From Brassica napus (taxonomy: Eukaryota; Streptophyta; Magnoliopsida; Brassicales; Brassicaceae), in NCBI RefSeq assembly GCF_020379485.1, contig NW_026014710.1:124001-188000 (forward strand): a stretch of 64,000 bases of DNA. The letters run 5' to 3'. A model generated the notes under the pieces. That model made no database searches, was not told where the DNA came from, and was given only the letters and a program-made list of their open reading frames with translations. Within the stretch, counting starts at the first letter, position 1, and each line of letters opens with the position of its first letter. The position numbers and the translations under genes are program-made. Below are positions 41,042 through 52,476 of the stretch, in pieces.

Positions 41042-44000
41042 TTAGCTCCTTCCCTTCCCAAGATCTATGAGTCCCAATCTGATATGAATGGACTCCATAG
41101 TCTTCTGTCTTGCTGCCTTAGTGAACACATCAGCCAACTGATCTTCACTCCTAGTGTAGCATGGCAAGATGACTCCTAGTACAATCATCTGCCTCACCTT
41201 GTGGCAATCAACCTCAATGTGCTTGGTTCTTTCATGGAACACCGAGTTGGAAGCTATGTGGATTGCGGCTTGGTTATCACAATGCATGGTCATTGGCTTG
41301 GCTTGATCAATCCCCAAATGCTTCAAAATGCCCTTGATCCATACTAGCTCGTTTGTAAGCTTCAGCATGGCTCTATACTCAGCTTCTGCACTTGAGCAAG
41401 ATACCACCTTTTGCTTCTTGCTCTTCCAAGTCACCAAGTTGCCTCCAATGAATGTGCAATAGCCGGTTGTTGATCTCCTGTCAGCTCTATCACCAGCCCA
41501 ATCAGCATCACAGTATCCAACAACTTCTGTGCTTCCATTGCAGCCCATCCATACTCCTTGATCAGGTGAGCCATTGAGATACATCAAGATCCTCTCCACC
41601 ATCCGCCAATGATGCTCCTTAGGCACCTGCATGTGTTGACTCACCTGATTCACAGCAAAACAAATGTCAGGCCTAGTTATGGTAAGATAAATCAATTTGC
41701 CAACTAGTTTTCTATAGAGTTTAGGATCCTGATAAGGTTTGCTGTCTTCAATCTCCCCCTCTCGTGGGACTTTGTAGCCATCCTCCATAGGCATCCTTGC
41801 TGTCTTGCCTCCATAAGCTCCTGCACCTTTCAAAAGATCAAGTGTATACTTTCTTTGGGACATGAACAAACCCTCCTTGGATCTACATATCTCAATTCCA
41901 AGAAAGTATTTCATTTCTCCCAAGTCTTTAATATCAAACATGGATTTAAGGAACTCCTTGGTTGCTATGATACCTTCCTTATCACTCCCTGTGATAATGA
42001 TATCATCAACATACACAAGAAGTGCAATCATACCTGAGGGAGTAGTTAGAGTGAAGAGAGTGTGATCTAGCTCAGACTTCTTGAAGCCTCGGCCATTAAG
42101 AGTAGTGCTCAGCTTGTTATACCAAGCTCTTGGTGATTGCTTCAGCCCATAGATAGCTTTCTTCAGTCTCAACACATTCCCTTTCTTTACTAAGTGTTCC
42201 AAGCCCGGAGGTGGATGCATATACACTTCATCCTCAAGCTCTCCTTGTAGAAATGCATTCTTCACATCCATTTGCCATAAGCCCCATCCAAGATTCACAG
42301 CCAAGCTTAATACAATTCGGATTGTGTGTAGCTTAGCCACTGGTGCAAAGGTCTCAATGTAATCTTCTCCATATGTTTGAGTAAAGCCTCTTGCAACCAG
42401 TCTTGACTTCTTCCTCTCAACCTGACCATCAGCCTTATACTTGATTGTGAATATCCATCTACTAGTCACAGCCTTCTTCCCTTTAGGTAACTCACTCTCA
42501 TACCATGTATCATTCTTGATCATAGCTCCTGCCTCAGCTCCAACTGATTCCTTCCACTCCTTGTCTTGTATTGCCTCTTCATAGCTTCTTGGGATATAAC
42601 CCTCATCCAGATTTACCATAAATGCGCAATGTGCTTTAGGATATTGAGCAAAGGAGCACACAGCTTGAGAAGGATGCTCCACTGCTTGGGCATTGTAGTA
42701 CACTCTCGTGTTTACCCAAGAGGAAGGATCCTTCCTCACTCTTGTGCTTCTCCTCAATTCTGGTTGTTGAACTCTCACGGCTTGCTCTTGAGCATCTGGT
42801 TCTTCTTCTTCTTCTTCTACATCCTCAACTGATGCTTCTACTTCTCTTTGTTCCTGCTCACCTTGATTGTGAGAGCCTGAACTTATCTCCCTTTGTTCCT
42901 GATTCAAGCCGGCTCCATCTTGGCCTAAACTTGTCTCCAACCCTTCCTCATTCAAGCCGGCTCCTTCTTGGCCACTTTCTTGAACTTCAGGCTCATTTCC
43001 CCCCTCACAATCATGGTGAGAGTCTCCATGTTGTTCCCTTTGACCAGAGTTCTGATCCTGGGACATCTTGATTCCTAGCCCCTCTAGGATAATCCTTAAC
43101 ACCCCAGCCTTATCTGAGGTTAGATCTTTCAAGTCTTCTTGGTTCTTTTCTTCATAGTATCCTCTTTCTTCTACAAACTTCACATCCCTTGATACTAGAA
43201 CTTTTCTTCCTTCTGGATCATAGCATTTGTATCCCTTCTGTGTTGTAGAGTAGCCTATGAATACAGCCTTTGTACTCCTTGCTTCCAACTTGCTCCTCAT
43301 CTGTCCCGGAATCAACACATAGCACAAACACCCAAAGACTCTCAAGTGTTCTACTGACGGCTTGTGTTTATTCAAGACCTCAAATGGTGCCTGATCTTCA
43401 AGGATTTTTGTAGGTGTCCGGTTGATCAAGTAGCAAGCGGTGGCCACAGCATCACTCCAAAACCTTTTGGGAACATTTGCTTGAAACATTAATGACCGAG
43501 CAGTCTCCATGAGATGTCGATTCTTCCTCTCAGCCACACCATTCTGTTGAGGTGTGTAAGGACAGCTTGTTTGATGAAGAATCCCATGATGAGCTAGATG
43601 ATACTTGAATGCATGGCTAGTGTATTCTCCTCCATTATCTGATCTAAAAATTTTAATCTTAGCATGATAATGGTTAGTCACATAAGCTTGAAAGTTTTTA
43701 AATGCATCAAGAACTCTATCTTTAGATGGGATTAAGGTTAACCAGGTGTATTTGGATTTTTCATCAATGAATGTGACAAAATACTTATGATTCTCCCTAG
43801 ATAAACAAGGTGCAGTCCATACATCAGAATGAATCAAATCAAAGCATTTTTCATAAACAGTAGATGACCTTTGAAACACAGTTTTACAATGTTTGCCTAA
43901 AATGCAAGCTTCACAGTCTTTATTCTCAAAATTAACACCTGGCAACATCAAATTCAAGGCTCTACTATGAGGATGTCCTAGTCTAGCATGCCACAAAGCA

Positions 44001-45580
44001 TTCTTATTCAAATTTGAAGTAGTAGTAAATAAACAGCTTGATTCAGAAACAGGAGCTAATTCTTCAAGCATGTAAAGATCCCCTTTAGTAACTCCTTTTC
44101 CAATCAACTGGCTGCTCTCAATATCCTGAAACTTCACATCATTAGGACTAAAGATAACATTGCAATGAAGATCAGTAGTACATTTCTTTACTGATAGTAA
44201 GTTTGATGTGAATTCTGGCATATAGAATGCTCTAGTATGTTTATTAAATAGTTTTAAGTTTCCTATTCCTCTAATAGGAATCTTATCTCCATTTGCAATC
44301 ATCACATGTCCATTAGCAGGTTCAATATCTTTAATCAAACTAGTATCACTAATCATGTGATGAGATGCACCAGAATCAACTACTAATGCTTTAGTCATGT
44401 TATTAGCCATAAGACAAAGTGTGCTAGATGACTTGAGAGAGTGATCAGTCCTAGCAAGACTAGTAATTCCATGCTTCTCAAGACTATTATCATCATTCTT
44501 AACTATCATTGATGCACCAAAGGAATAACCATAAGTGTTACCGTTTTCCTTAAGCATCTTGATGAGGGAGTCAATGTCTGATCTCCTAATGTAGTCTTGC
44601 TCCCCTCCTCGGTGATTTGGATTGCCTGCATATGCCACCAACGACCTGCCATCACTCTCCCTTCCTCCTTCATCATTGCTCTTTCCTGAGGTACCAGCAC
44701 CGCTTGATCCTTCACTCACATTTGCCCTGGCATCCCTCTCCTTCAAGAACTTGGCCGGCTTTAGATGGGGGTGGAGTATCCAGCACTGGCTCTTCTTGTG
44801 ACCATGCTTCTTGCAATGATCACAGCTCCCATTGAACTTCCTGTCTTCAAACTTGTTGTAACCGGCCTTGTTTGCTTGAGGAGCTTCATCAGAGTTGACT
44901 TGCGCAGCCTTATTTGCAAGTGACATCTCCCCTTTGCTTCCAAACAATCCAATAGACCCCTGCTCCTTCTGAATTTGAGAGCACACCTCCTCAAGGTCTG
45001 GTAGCTTATCCGCTCTCAACATGTGTTTAATCAGTGAGTTGTAAGCCGGATTCAAGGTAAGCAATAGTCCAAAGACCTTATCCTGATCCCTCCTCTCATT
45101 AAGCAGCTCTGGATCGGTTGTGCTTGGCCTCAGCATCTCTAGCTCTGACCATAAGGACCGGAACCTCCCCAAATGCTTGGTGAATTCCATGTCATCTTGT
45201 ACCAAGCCGTTTATGGCTTTCTTTACTTCAAACACTCGGTGAAGGTTTGAAACATTCCCATACACCTTCTTCAAGGTGTCCCATAGCTCCTTAGCTGACT
45301 CACAATAGCTGTAAGCCTCTAGGATCGCCGGCTCTAGAGAGGCATGAAGAACGGACATCACAAGCATGTCTTCTCGCTGCCACTTCTCTACGGCCGTTTC
45401 ATTTGAGACCTCTTCCGAGTCTTCTCCCTGAGTAATGAGCTGTGGAGCTTCACCATCCGTAAGATGCTTCCACAAACCCTTACTTCCCACTGTGGTTCTC
45501 ACCATCCGAGACCACACCAAATAGTTACTCCCCTTGAAAGTAACTGCCACCTTCATGTGCATGCTTATCCCTCCATCCAT
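41042..45580 (-). CDS. Ty1/copia gag-pol polyprotein (about 1,512 aa), COP-E
   Basis: I take ATG 45580 (M-D-G-G-I-S-M-H-M-K) as start; the open frame extends two codons further up through a TTG. In order: gag with CCHC knuckle CDHCKKHGHKKSQC; protease DSG near residue 402; integrase with HHCC and DD35E (H-S-D-V-W, R-S-D-N-G-G, V-A-E-R); a long acidic linker that includes a Glu run; RT with YVDD near 1190; RNase H. It ends LGKGRS, like D1. No stop or frameshift is seen. RT-RNase H is almost the same as COP-D, while gag, spacer and linker differ, suggesting family divergence by mosaic evolution. Confidence 0.97.
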   Translation of the reverse strand: MDGGISMHMKVAVTFKGSNYLVWSRMVRTTVGSKGLWKHLTDGEAPQLITQGEDSEEVSNETAVEKWQREDMLVMSVLHASLEPAILEAYSYCESAKELWDTLKKVYGNVSNLHRVFEVKKAINGLVQDDMEFTKHLGRFRSLWSELEMLRPSTTDPELLNERRDQDKVFGLLLTLNPAYNSLIKHMLRADKLPDLEEVCSQIQKEQGSIGLFGSKGEMSLANKAAQVNSDEAPQANKAGYNKFEDRKFNGSCDHCKKHGHKKSQCWILHPHLKPAKFLKERDARANVSEGSSGAGTSGKSNDEGGRESDGRSLVAYAGNPNHRGGEQDYIRRSDIDSLIKMLKENGNTYGYSFGASMIVKNDDNSLEKHGITSLARTDHSLKSSSTLCLMANNMTKALVVDSGASHHMISDTSLIKDIEPANGHVMIANGDKIPIRGIGNLKLFNKHTRAFYMPEFTSNLLSVKKCTTDLHCNVIFSPNDVKFQDIESSQLIGKGVTKGDLYMLEELAPVSESSCLFTTTSNLNKNALWHARLGHPHSRALNLMLPGVNFENKDCEACILGKHCKTVFQRSSTVYEKCFDLIHSDVWTAPCLSRENHKYFVTFIDEKSKYTWLTLIPSKDRVLDAFKNFQAYVTNHYHAKIKIFRSDNGGEYTSHAFKYHLAHHGILHQTSCPYTPQQNGVAERKNRHLMETARSLMFQANVPKRFWSDAVATACYLINRTPTKILEDQAPFEVLNKHKPSVEHLRVFGCLCYVLIPGQMRSKLEARSTKAVFIGYSTTQKGYKCYDPEGRKVLVSRDVKFVEERGYYEEKNQEDLKDLTSDKAGVLRIILEGLGIKMSQDQNSGQREQHGDSHHDCEGGNEPEVQESGQEGAGLNEEGLETSLGQDGAGLNQEQREISSGSHNQGEQEQREVEASVEDVEEEEEEPDAQEQAVRVQQPELRRSTRVRKDPSSWVNTRVYYNAQAVEHPSQAVCSFAQYPKAHCAFMVNLDEGYIPRSYEEAIQDKEWKESVGAEAGAMIKNDTWYESELPKGKKAVTSRWIFTIKYKADGQVERKKSRLVARGFTQTYGEDYIETFAPVAKLHTIRIVLSLAVNLGWGLWQMDVKNAFLQGELEDEVYMHPPPGLEHLVKKGNVLRLKKAIYGLKQSPRAWYNKLSTTLNGRGFKKSELDHTLFTLTTPSGMIALLVYVDDIIITGSDKEGIIATKEFLKSMFDIKDLGEMKYFLGIEICRSKEGLFMSQRKYTLDLLKGAGAYGGKTARMPMEDGYKVPREGEIEDSKPYQDPKLYRKLVGKLIYLTITRPDICFAVNQVSQHMQVPKEHHWRMVERILMYLNGSPDQGVWMGCNGSTEVVGYCDADWAGDRADRRSTTGYCTFIGGNLVTWKSKKQKVVSCSSAEAEYRAMLKLTNELVWIKGILKHLGIDQAKPMTMHCDNQAAIHIASNSVFHERTKHIEVDCHKVRQMIVLGVILPCYTRSEDQLADVFTKAARQKTMESIHIRLGLIDLGKGRS

Positions 45581-45801
45581 CTTCAACCGCTTGTTCTTGA
45601 ACTACTTGTAGAAGACTTTGAACTTGAGACTAGACTGCACCAACACGTCAAGAACTCACAACACACACGCAAAAGATTCAATCTTGTAACCACAATGTAA
45701 CCAAGGAAGACTTGAGGCTAGAGACTCCGAGGAACCTTCAAAGCTTTAGTCTTTAGCCCACGCAAAGAACTCAGATTCTCAAGAACCTGGCTCTGATACC
45801 A

Positions 45802-46390
45802 TATAAGTTTTAGAGTATAAAGAGTAATCTGAGAGTTTAGGAAAGATTAGAGAAGTATTAGAGATGATTTAGAGTAGAATCTGAGATCAAGAGATTAAGA
45901 GAAAAGCCATGGAGGCTAAGGATAATCTGAACTGTCTAATCTTTATTAAGAGATGAGGTTACATATATATAGTCTGAGCAACAAGGGTTTCGAAAACTAA
46001 TGAGAGACCATAAGCATGTGAAGTCAATAGGTAAAGGCTGGCTGAGTTTGAATCTGTCCAATGAAGGCTCTCACACGTTTGATGCCTTTGGGATCTTTGG
46101 CTAAAGTAGCTTTTGCCTTTCCAGCTGTGACAGCCTGTCAAGGCGCCTCTTATCTACTTCCTCAACGGTCTGATGGATCAGATAAGCTCCCAAGACTTTA
46201 CCTCCAAGCTCCTTTCATCCGGATGAGTTACTCGGGTAACTTATAGTTACCATCATGTACGGCCTTGTACGGATGGTACGGCCTTGTACGGTCCACTCCT
46301 CCTAAAGCCATCCTAACCCCTTCATGCCTCATCCTTCTCACAATCTCTAATCCCTTCATGCTTCTTCTTATCTCATAACTCATCTCAACA
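45802..46390 (-). repeat. 5' LTR of E1
   Basis: 589 bp, differing from the 3' LTR at about 45842 and 45932 by eye. It directly abuts the PBS (45786-45801) and the ATGAT duplication on its outer side. Confidence 0.94.
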
Positions 46391-46395
46391 ATGAT

Positions 46396-49300
46396 CAGTG
46401 ATGATAGTCTTATAAAGAATATAGAACCTGCTCATGGACATGTAATGATTGCAAATGGTGATAGAATTCCTATTAGAGGTGTAGGGGACTTGAAACTGTT
46501 TAATAAGGATTCTAAAGCCTTATACATGCCTGAGTTTACTTCTAATCTATTATCTGTCAAGAGATGTACCAATGATCTTCAATGCAATGTCATTTTCAGT
46601 CCTAATGATGTGAAATTTCAGGATATTGAAAGCAGTAAGTTGATTGGGCAAGGAGTAACCAAAGGAGACCTTTATTTACTTGAAGACATTTCCCTTATTT
46701 CGAGTTCTAGTTGCTTGTTGAGTTCTGTTTTAAGTAGAGGTGCATTATGGCATTCTAGGCTAGGACATCCACATGTTAGAGCCTTGAGCTTAATGTTACC
46801 AGGTGTCATGTTTAAAAATAATGATTGTGAAGCTTGTATTTTGGGAAAACATTGTAAGACTGTGTTCAAGAGGTCTACTACTATCTATGATAAATGCTTT
46901 GATCTTATTCATTCTGATGTATGGACTGCTCCCTGCCTATCTAGAGATAATTACAAGTACTTTGTCACATTTATAGATGAAAAATCTAAATACACCTGGA
47001 TATCACTAATCAAAACAAAAGATAGGGTTCTTGATGCATTTAAAAACTTTCAATCATATGTTTCTAACCAGTATAATGCCAAGATTAAGATTTTCAGGTC
47101 TGATAATGGTGGAGAGTATACTGGCAATGCATTCAAGAACCATCTAGCTCAACATGGGATACTTCATCAAACGAGTTGCCCTTACACGCCTCAACAAAAT
47201 GGAGTGGCTGAAAGAAAGAATAGACATCTTATGGAAGTGGCTAGATCAATGATGTTTCAGATGAGTGTGCCAAAGAGATTTTGGAGTGATGCTGTGATTA
47301 CTGCTTGCTATCTAATCAATAGGATACCAACCAGGATCTTAGAAGATAAAGCCCCCTTTGAAGTCCTCAACAACAACAAGCCGGTACTAGATCACCTAAG
47401 AGTCTTTGGGTGTATAAGCTATGTTCTTGTCCCGGGAGAGATAAGAAATAAGCTGGAAGCAAAGAGTATCAAGGCTATGATGATAGGATACTCAACTACA
47501 CAGAAGGGATACAAGTGCTTTGTTCCAGAAACAAGAAGGGTACTTGTATCTAGAGATGTCAAGTTCTTTGAAGAGAAGAGCTACTATGAAGACAAAGATT
47601 GGAAAGAGCTGGAGGATCTGTCACAACCTTCAGATAGGGCTACAAGCTTGAGACAGATACTAGAAGGTCTTGGGATTGGAATGTCCCAGGAATCGAATGA
47701 AGATCAGTCACCTGAAGTACAGGAAGCTGAAGAACCATCTCACCTTGATCATGAGGGAGGGAATGGAACTGAGGAGCTGGATGAGAGTCAAGATTTTGCG
47801 CATCATCCTGATCAAAGTGGAGCTGAACCAAGTAGTGAAGAGCGTAATGAGTTACCAGAACAAGGAGAAGTTGAAACAACTGAAGTAGAAGCACCAGAGC
47901 AAACACAAACTGAGGTACCATTAAGGAGAAGCACACGGCTAAAGAGAGATGCTTCCAACTGGGTAAACACGAGAGTGTACTACAATGCCCAGGCTGTGGA
48001 GCATCCCTCTCAGGCTGTGTGTTCTTTTGCCTGTTATCCAAAGGAGCATTGTGCATTCATGATGAGCTTAGATGAGAGCAGTATACCAAGATCGTATGAA
48101 GAAGCAATGCAGTATGAAGACTGGAAAGAATCAGTGAGTGATGAAGCCAATGCCATGATAAAGAATGACACTTGGTTTGAAAGTGAGTTACCAAAAGGGA
48201 AGAAGGCAGTAACAAGCAAGTGGATATTTACTATTAAGTATCTACCTGATGGAACCATTGATAGAAAGAAGACAAGACTGGTGGCTAGAGGATACACTCA
48301 AACATATGGGGAAGACTACATTGATACCTTTGCTCCTGTTGCCAAGTTACATACAATAAGAATTGTATTGTCTCTTGCTGTGAACCTTGAGTGGGAGCTT
48401 TGGCAGATGGATGTGAAGAATGCATTTCTTCAAGGGGAACTAGAAGATGAAGTGTATATGTATCCACCACCAGGTCTAGAGCATCTTGTACAACCAGGGA
48501 ATGTGTTGAGGCTCAAGAAAGCTATCTATGGGTTGAAGCAATCACCTAGAGCATGGTACAACAAGCTGAGCACTACTTTGAATGGGCGTGGATTTAAGAA
48601 GTCAGAATTGGATCACACCCTCTTCACTCTTACTACACCTTCAGGTATCATCTGTCTACTTGTATATGTTGATGACATTATCATAACAGGTAGTGATAAG
48701 GCTGGTATAAAAGCCACAAAGGAGTTTTTGAAATCTGTGTTTGAAATCAAAGACTTAGGAGAAATGAAATACTTCCTCGGAATTGAGTTATGTAGATCTA
48801 AGGAAGGATTGTTCATTTCCCAAAGGAAGTATACACTTGATCTTTTGAAAGATGCAGGTATACAAGGAGATAAGACAGCAAAGATGCCCCTTGAAGATGG
48901 ATACAAGATTCCACGTGAGGGGGAGATTGAAGATAGCAAGGCCTTCCATGATCCAAAGCTATACAGGAAGCTGGTAGGGAAGCTCATCTATCTCACTATC
49001 ACAAGACCAGACATATGCTTTGCTGTGAATCAAGTGAGCCAGCATATGCAAGTCCCAAAGGAACATCACTGGCGCATGGTGGAGAGACTTCTCTTGTATC
49101 TGAACGGGACTTCAAGCCTTGGAGTATGGATGGGATGCAACAAGAGTACTGAAGTGGTGGGATATTGTGACGCTGATTGGGCTGGAGATAGAGCAGATAG
49201 AAAATCAACAACCGGCTATTGTACACTCATTGGAGGCAACTTGGTGACTTGGAAGAGTAAGAAGCAGAAGGTGGTGTCCTGCTCGAGTGCTGAAGCTGAG

Positions 49301-49633
49301 TATAGAGCCATGCTGAAGCTTACCAATGAGTTGGTATGGATCAAAGGGATCTTGAAGCATTTGGAGATAGAGCAAGCAACTCCAATGACCATGCATTGTG
49401 ATAACCAAGCAGCTATACACATTGCAACTAACTCAGTCTTCCATGAGAGAACCAAGCACATTGAAGTTGATTGTCACAAAGTGAGGCAGATGATTGTCTT
49501 GGGAGTGATCTTGCCATGCTATACGAGGAGTGAGGATCAACTTGCGGATGTGTTCACCAAGGCTGCAAGACAAAAGACTATGGAGTCCATTCATACCAGA
49601 TTGGGACTCATAGATCTTTCTCCAAGAAGCTGA
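46396..49633 (+). pseudogene. C2 polyprotein, third piece (PR end, IN, RT, RNase H)
   Basis: Continues after E1 with I-S-D-D-S-L-I-K and is open to the stop at 49633 (L-S-P-R-S). An ATG at 46391 comes from the target duplication by chance. It contains the rest of protease, the integrase HHCC and DD35E motifs, the acidic linker, RT with YVDD at codons 48665-48676 and RNase H. All catalytic motifs look intact, but it is detached from gag and promoter by 6 kb of antisense E1. It would be part of a functional polyprotein only without N3, E1 and the gag lesion. Confidence 0.92.
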
Positions 49634-49665
49634 TCCCCTTTGTCATGAGGTCTTTACTCTTTTTC

Positions 49666-49706
49666 CCTCATCAAGGTTTTGTCCCAATGGGTTTTCCTTG
49701 GTGAGG
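49666..49706 (+). other. Conserved 3' stem-loop of C2
   Basis: CCTCATCAAGG (49666-49676) pairs with CCTTGGTGAGG (49696-49706), the same as D1. It is followed by polypurine tract AAGCTTGAGGGGGAG (49753-49767). Confidence 0.74.
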
Positions 49707-49767
49707 TTTTTAATGAGGAAGATCTCATGGCTGTTCCAAGCTTAACTAAGTTAAGCTTGAGGGGGAG

Positions 49768-50347
49768 TGTTGAAATGAGCTGATCAGTATATGAGAGAAG
49801 ATGTCCTAAGGAGTTGAAGAAGAGATGAGATGGTGTGAAGGAATGGAAAAGATGGGTTAGGGATCGACCAGGCCGTACAAGGCCGTACAGGCCGTACCAT
49901 CCGGACCATGGTCGATCCATAACTCGGCTAAGTCACCTTTTACCCGAGTAAAAGGAGTTAACGGCCAAAGGGGATTTTACCATGAAGAGATGACCGTTTG
50001 GATGGCTAAGGGAGCTGGGTCTTATCTTGACAGGCTGGGACAGGCTGTATTGGCAAAAGCAGTCTTAGTAAAAGATCCCAAAAGCGTGTGGCCTCTCCTA
50101 TTGGCTCAGTTTGAATTAAAGCAAACCTTATCCTTGACTTCACATGCTTATGCTTTCTGAAAACCCTTATGTCTCTTCCTATATATTGTAAACTCTGTCT
50201 TGATGAATGATTAACACGATTTGATGGTAATCTCTCTCTAGTTCATCATGTTTCTCTTTTACATTTCATAAATCATCCCATCTTCCCTTAATCTCACCAT
50301 AATCTCTTTCTAATCTCTCAATACCTATTCTTATCTCCAAAATCACA
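49768..50347 (+). repeat. 3' LTR of C2
   Basis: 580 bp, differing from the 5' LTR at two positions seen by eye (T/G near 49818 and T/C near 50337). It is followed by TSD TAGGC (50348-50352) and immediately by the B2 LTR. Confidence 0.94.
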
Positions 50348-50352
50348 TAGGC

Positions 50353-50966
50353 TGTTGAGAAGAGTTGAGTATACAAGTGTGAAGTACAAAGGGGTTAAGA
50401 CTGAAGAGAGTGTGTTAAGCATTGGTGTGATGGGAGAGGTTCACAGTGGCCTGACCGTACAAGGCCGTACAAGGCCGTACGGTCCGTACACATTCAGACC
50501 AGTGAAACCATGACCGCGGTTACAAGGAGTTACCCGAGTAACTTATGGGAAGAGAAGGGGCTTTGGCTGATGAATCAGACCGTTGGAGGATAAGAGAGGC
50601 GCGGCTTTACAGGCTGGCACAGCTGGAAAGGCAAGAGCATCTTTGTCCAAGATCCTAGATGCTCCAAGCATGTGGGAACGCTGATTGGCCGAGTTAAAGA
50701 GAGCTTATCCTAACCTTGTTGACTTCACATGCTTAGCTCTCCTTTATGATTTCGAAAACCCTACTGATCTCTCACTATATATTGTAGCTCTTGTCATTAA
50801 TAATAAACATACAGTTCTGAGTCTCTCTCTAATCTCTTAAGGCACCATGATTCTCTCTTAGACACTAAACAGCTCTCAAGTCTCTTAATCTTTCACAATC
50901 TCTTTCTAATCTCTACTTAAACTCTCACTTATACTCTAGTTACTCTAAGGATCTCTCAATCTCATA
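50353..50966 (+). repeat. 5' LTR of B2 (614 bp)
   Basis: TGTTGAGAAGAG...CTCATA. CGTACAAGG cluster at about 50454-50490, TTACCCGAGTAA near 50530-50541, TTGACTTCACATGCTTA at 50719-50735 and TATATA at 50776-50781. PBS TGGTATCAGAGCCAGG follows at 50967-50982. Confidence 0.93.
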
Positions 50967-51182
50967 TGGTATCAGAGCCAGGTTCATTAGGATCTGGGGT
51001 TTGATCTTTAGAGAGGTACAAGCTGAAGGCTTTGAAGCTACACGCGAGTGGCTTTGAAGGTGTTTTGGGCTGTGCTACGTTCGGTGTGTGTGTGCGATCC
51101 TAGACTCAAGATTGGTGTGTGTACGTGACTCAAGACTCAAGATTTCATCAGATTCAAGTTGTTCAAGTCAAGCTAAGCAAAG

Positions 51183-51822
51183 ATGGAACATGGTATGAAC
51201 ATGAGGATGAAGGTGGCGGTTACTTTCAAAGGTAACAACTATCTTGTGTGGTCTCGGATGGTGAAGACTGCTGTGGGAAGTAAGGGTTTGTGGGGGCACA
51301 TCACAACAGGGGAGGCTCCAAAACTCATTACTCAGGGAGGAGATCAAGAAGAGGTCTCCAATGAAGCGGCTGTAGAGAAATGGCAACAAGAAGACATGCT
51401 GGTGATGACGGTTCTACACGCATCCTTGGATCCAGCCATCTTAGACGCCTACAGCTACTGTGAGTCAGCCAAAGAGCTGTGGGACACGCTGAAGAAGGTG
51501 TATGGGAACATCTCCAACCTCAGCCGTGTGTTTGAAGTAAAGCACGCTATCAACCGTCTAGTGCAAGAGGATATGGAGTTCACTAAGCACTTGGGAAGGT
51601 TCAGGTCCTTATGGTCAGAACTAGAGATGCTGAGGCCAAGCACAACTGATCCTGATCAGCTGAATGAGAGGCGTGAGCAAGATAAGGTCTTTGGACTGCT
51701 TCTCACGCTGAACCCGGCCTACACTCAACTCATCCAGCACATGTTGAGGGCTGACAAACTTCCGGACCTTGAGGATGTGTGTGCGCAAATCCAAAGGGAG
51801 CAGGGGTCTATGGGGTTGTTTG
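51183..51822 (+). pseudogene. COP-B gag N-terminal piece of B2
   Basis: ATG 51183; about 213 gag residues ending G-S-M-G-L-F where A3 is inserted. It is nearly identical to the B1 gag. The open frame runs three codons into the A3 LTR and stops at 51833. Confidence 0.93.
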
Positions 51823-52336
51823 TGTTGAGATGAGGTAATAAAGAGTGACTATATTGATAGAGAATGAGGATTGAGACAGACAGTAACTTTGGAGTTACCA
51901 CAGTAACTTTGGTTTTACTGTGGTAACTAAGTTAAAGCTTGGAAAGTTACCTTGGCTCACATTGGAGAGTAAGCCACGACCAAGGAGCTGTATGGATAAG
52001 GGAGGAGCAGTCTGGATAAGGTTTAGGGCTGGATAAGGCTGGAGACAGGCTGGAAAGTAGACAGCATCTAGTAAAAGATGCCAAAGGGATCAAGCATGTG
52101 AAGACTCCCATTGGCTGCTTTTGGATGGCTCTCTTTGACTACACATGCCCTGAACCTCTACCTTATCTGATTGATTTCGAAATTGTCTCTCTCATATAAG
52201 TATGTTGTAAACCTCATCTTTAATAATTAATGGAGTTTTGAGTCTCTCTCTCTCTAGAATCTCTCTATTCTCTCTAAATTCTACTCTAATCTTCTCTGAT
52301 TATTATTAAACACACTCTAAAACACAAAAGTGTTTA
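51823..52336 (+). repeat. 5' LTR of A3
   Basis: TGTTGAGATGAGG...AAGTGTTTA, then PBS TGGTATCAGAGCCAGG at 52337. The U3 has GTTACCACAGTAA facing TTACTGTGGTAAC (13-bp arms) near 51892-51925 and a TTGACTACACATGCC variant of the conserved box near 52136. No GTACGG cluster, unlike the other copia LTRs. Confidence 0.93.
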
Positions 52337-52476
52337 TGGTATCAGAGCCAGGTTGCTCAAAAGGGGGTGAGTGTGTGATTTCAATTTCGCAAATCTGAGT
52401 GTTCTTGAGTGTTCTTGAGTGTTCTTGGTGTTCTTGAGTTCTGATCTTTATTATCTGAGTGGTGTGAGATATTCTG

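Larger units (their letters stand above)
40313..46390 (-). mobile_element. COP-E copy E1, complete Ty1/copia retrotransposon
   Basis: 6,078-bp minus-strand element in C2. LTRs are 40313-40901 and 45802-46390 (589 bp each; two differences seen by eye). TSD ATGAT is at 40308-40312 and 46391-46395. The PBS is the complement of 45786-45801, the polypurine tract is at 40902-40916 and one ORF is intact. It is potentially autonomous. Confidence 0.96.
32335..50347 (+). mobile_element. COP-C copy C2, full length but split by N3 and E1
   Basis: LTRs 32335-32914 and 49768-50347, 580 bp each, with two differences seen by eye. TSD TAGGC is at 32330-32334 and 50348-50352. PBS at 32915. The coding region is in three pieces, separated by N3 (after the zinc-knuckle codons) and E1 (just after the protease DSG). 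The LTR is related to that of C1. A frameshift in gag shows it was also damaged by mutation. Confidence 0.94.
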
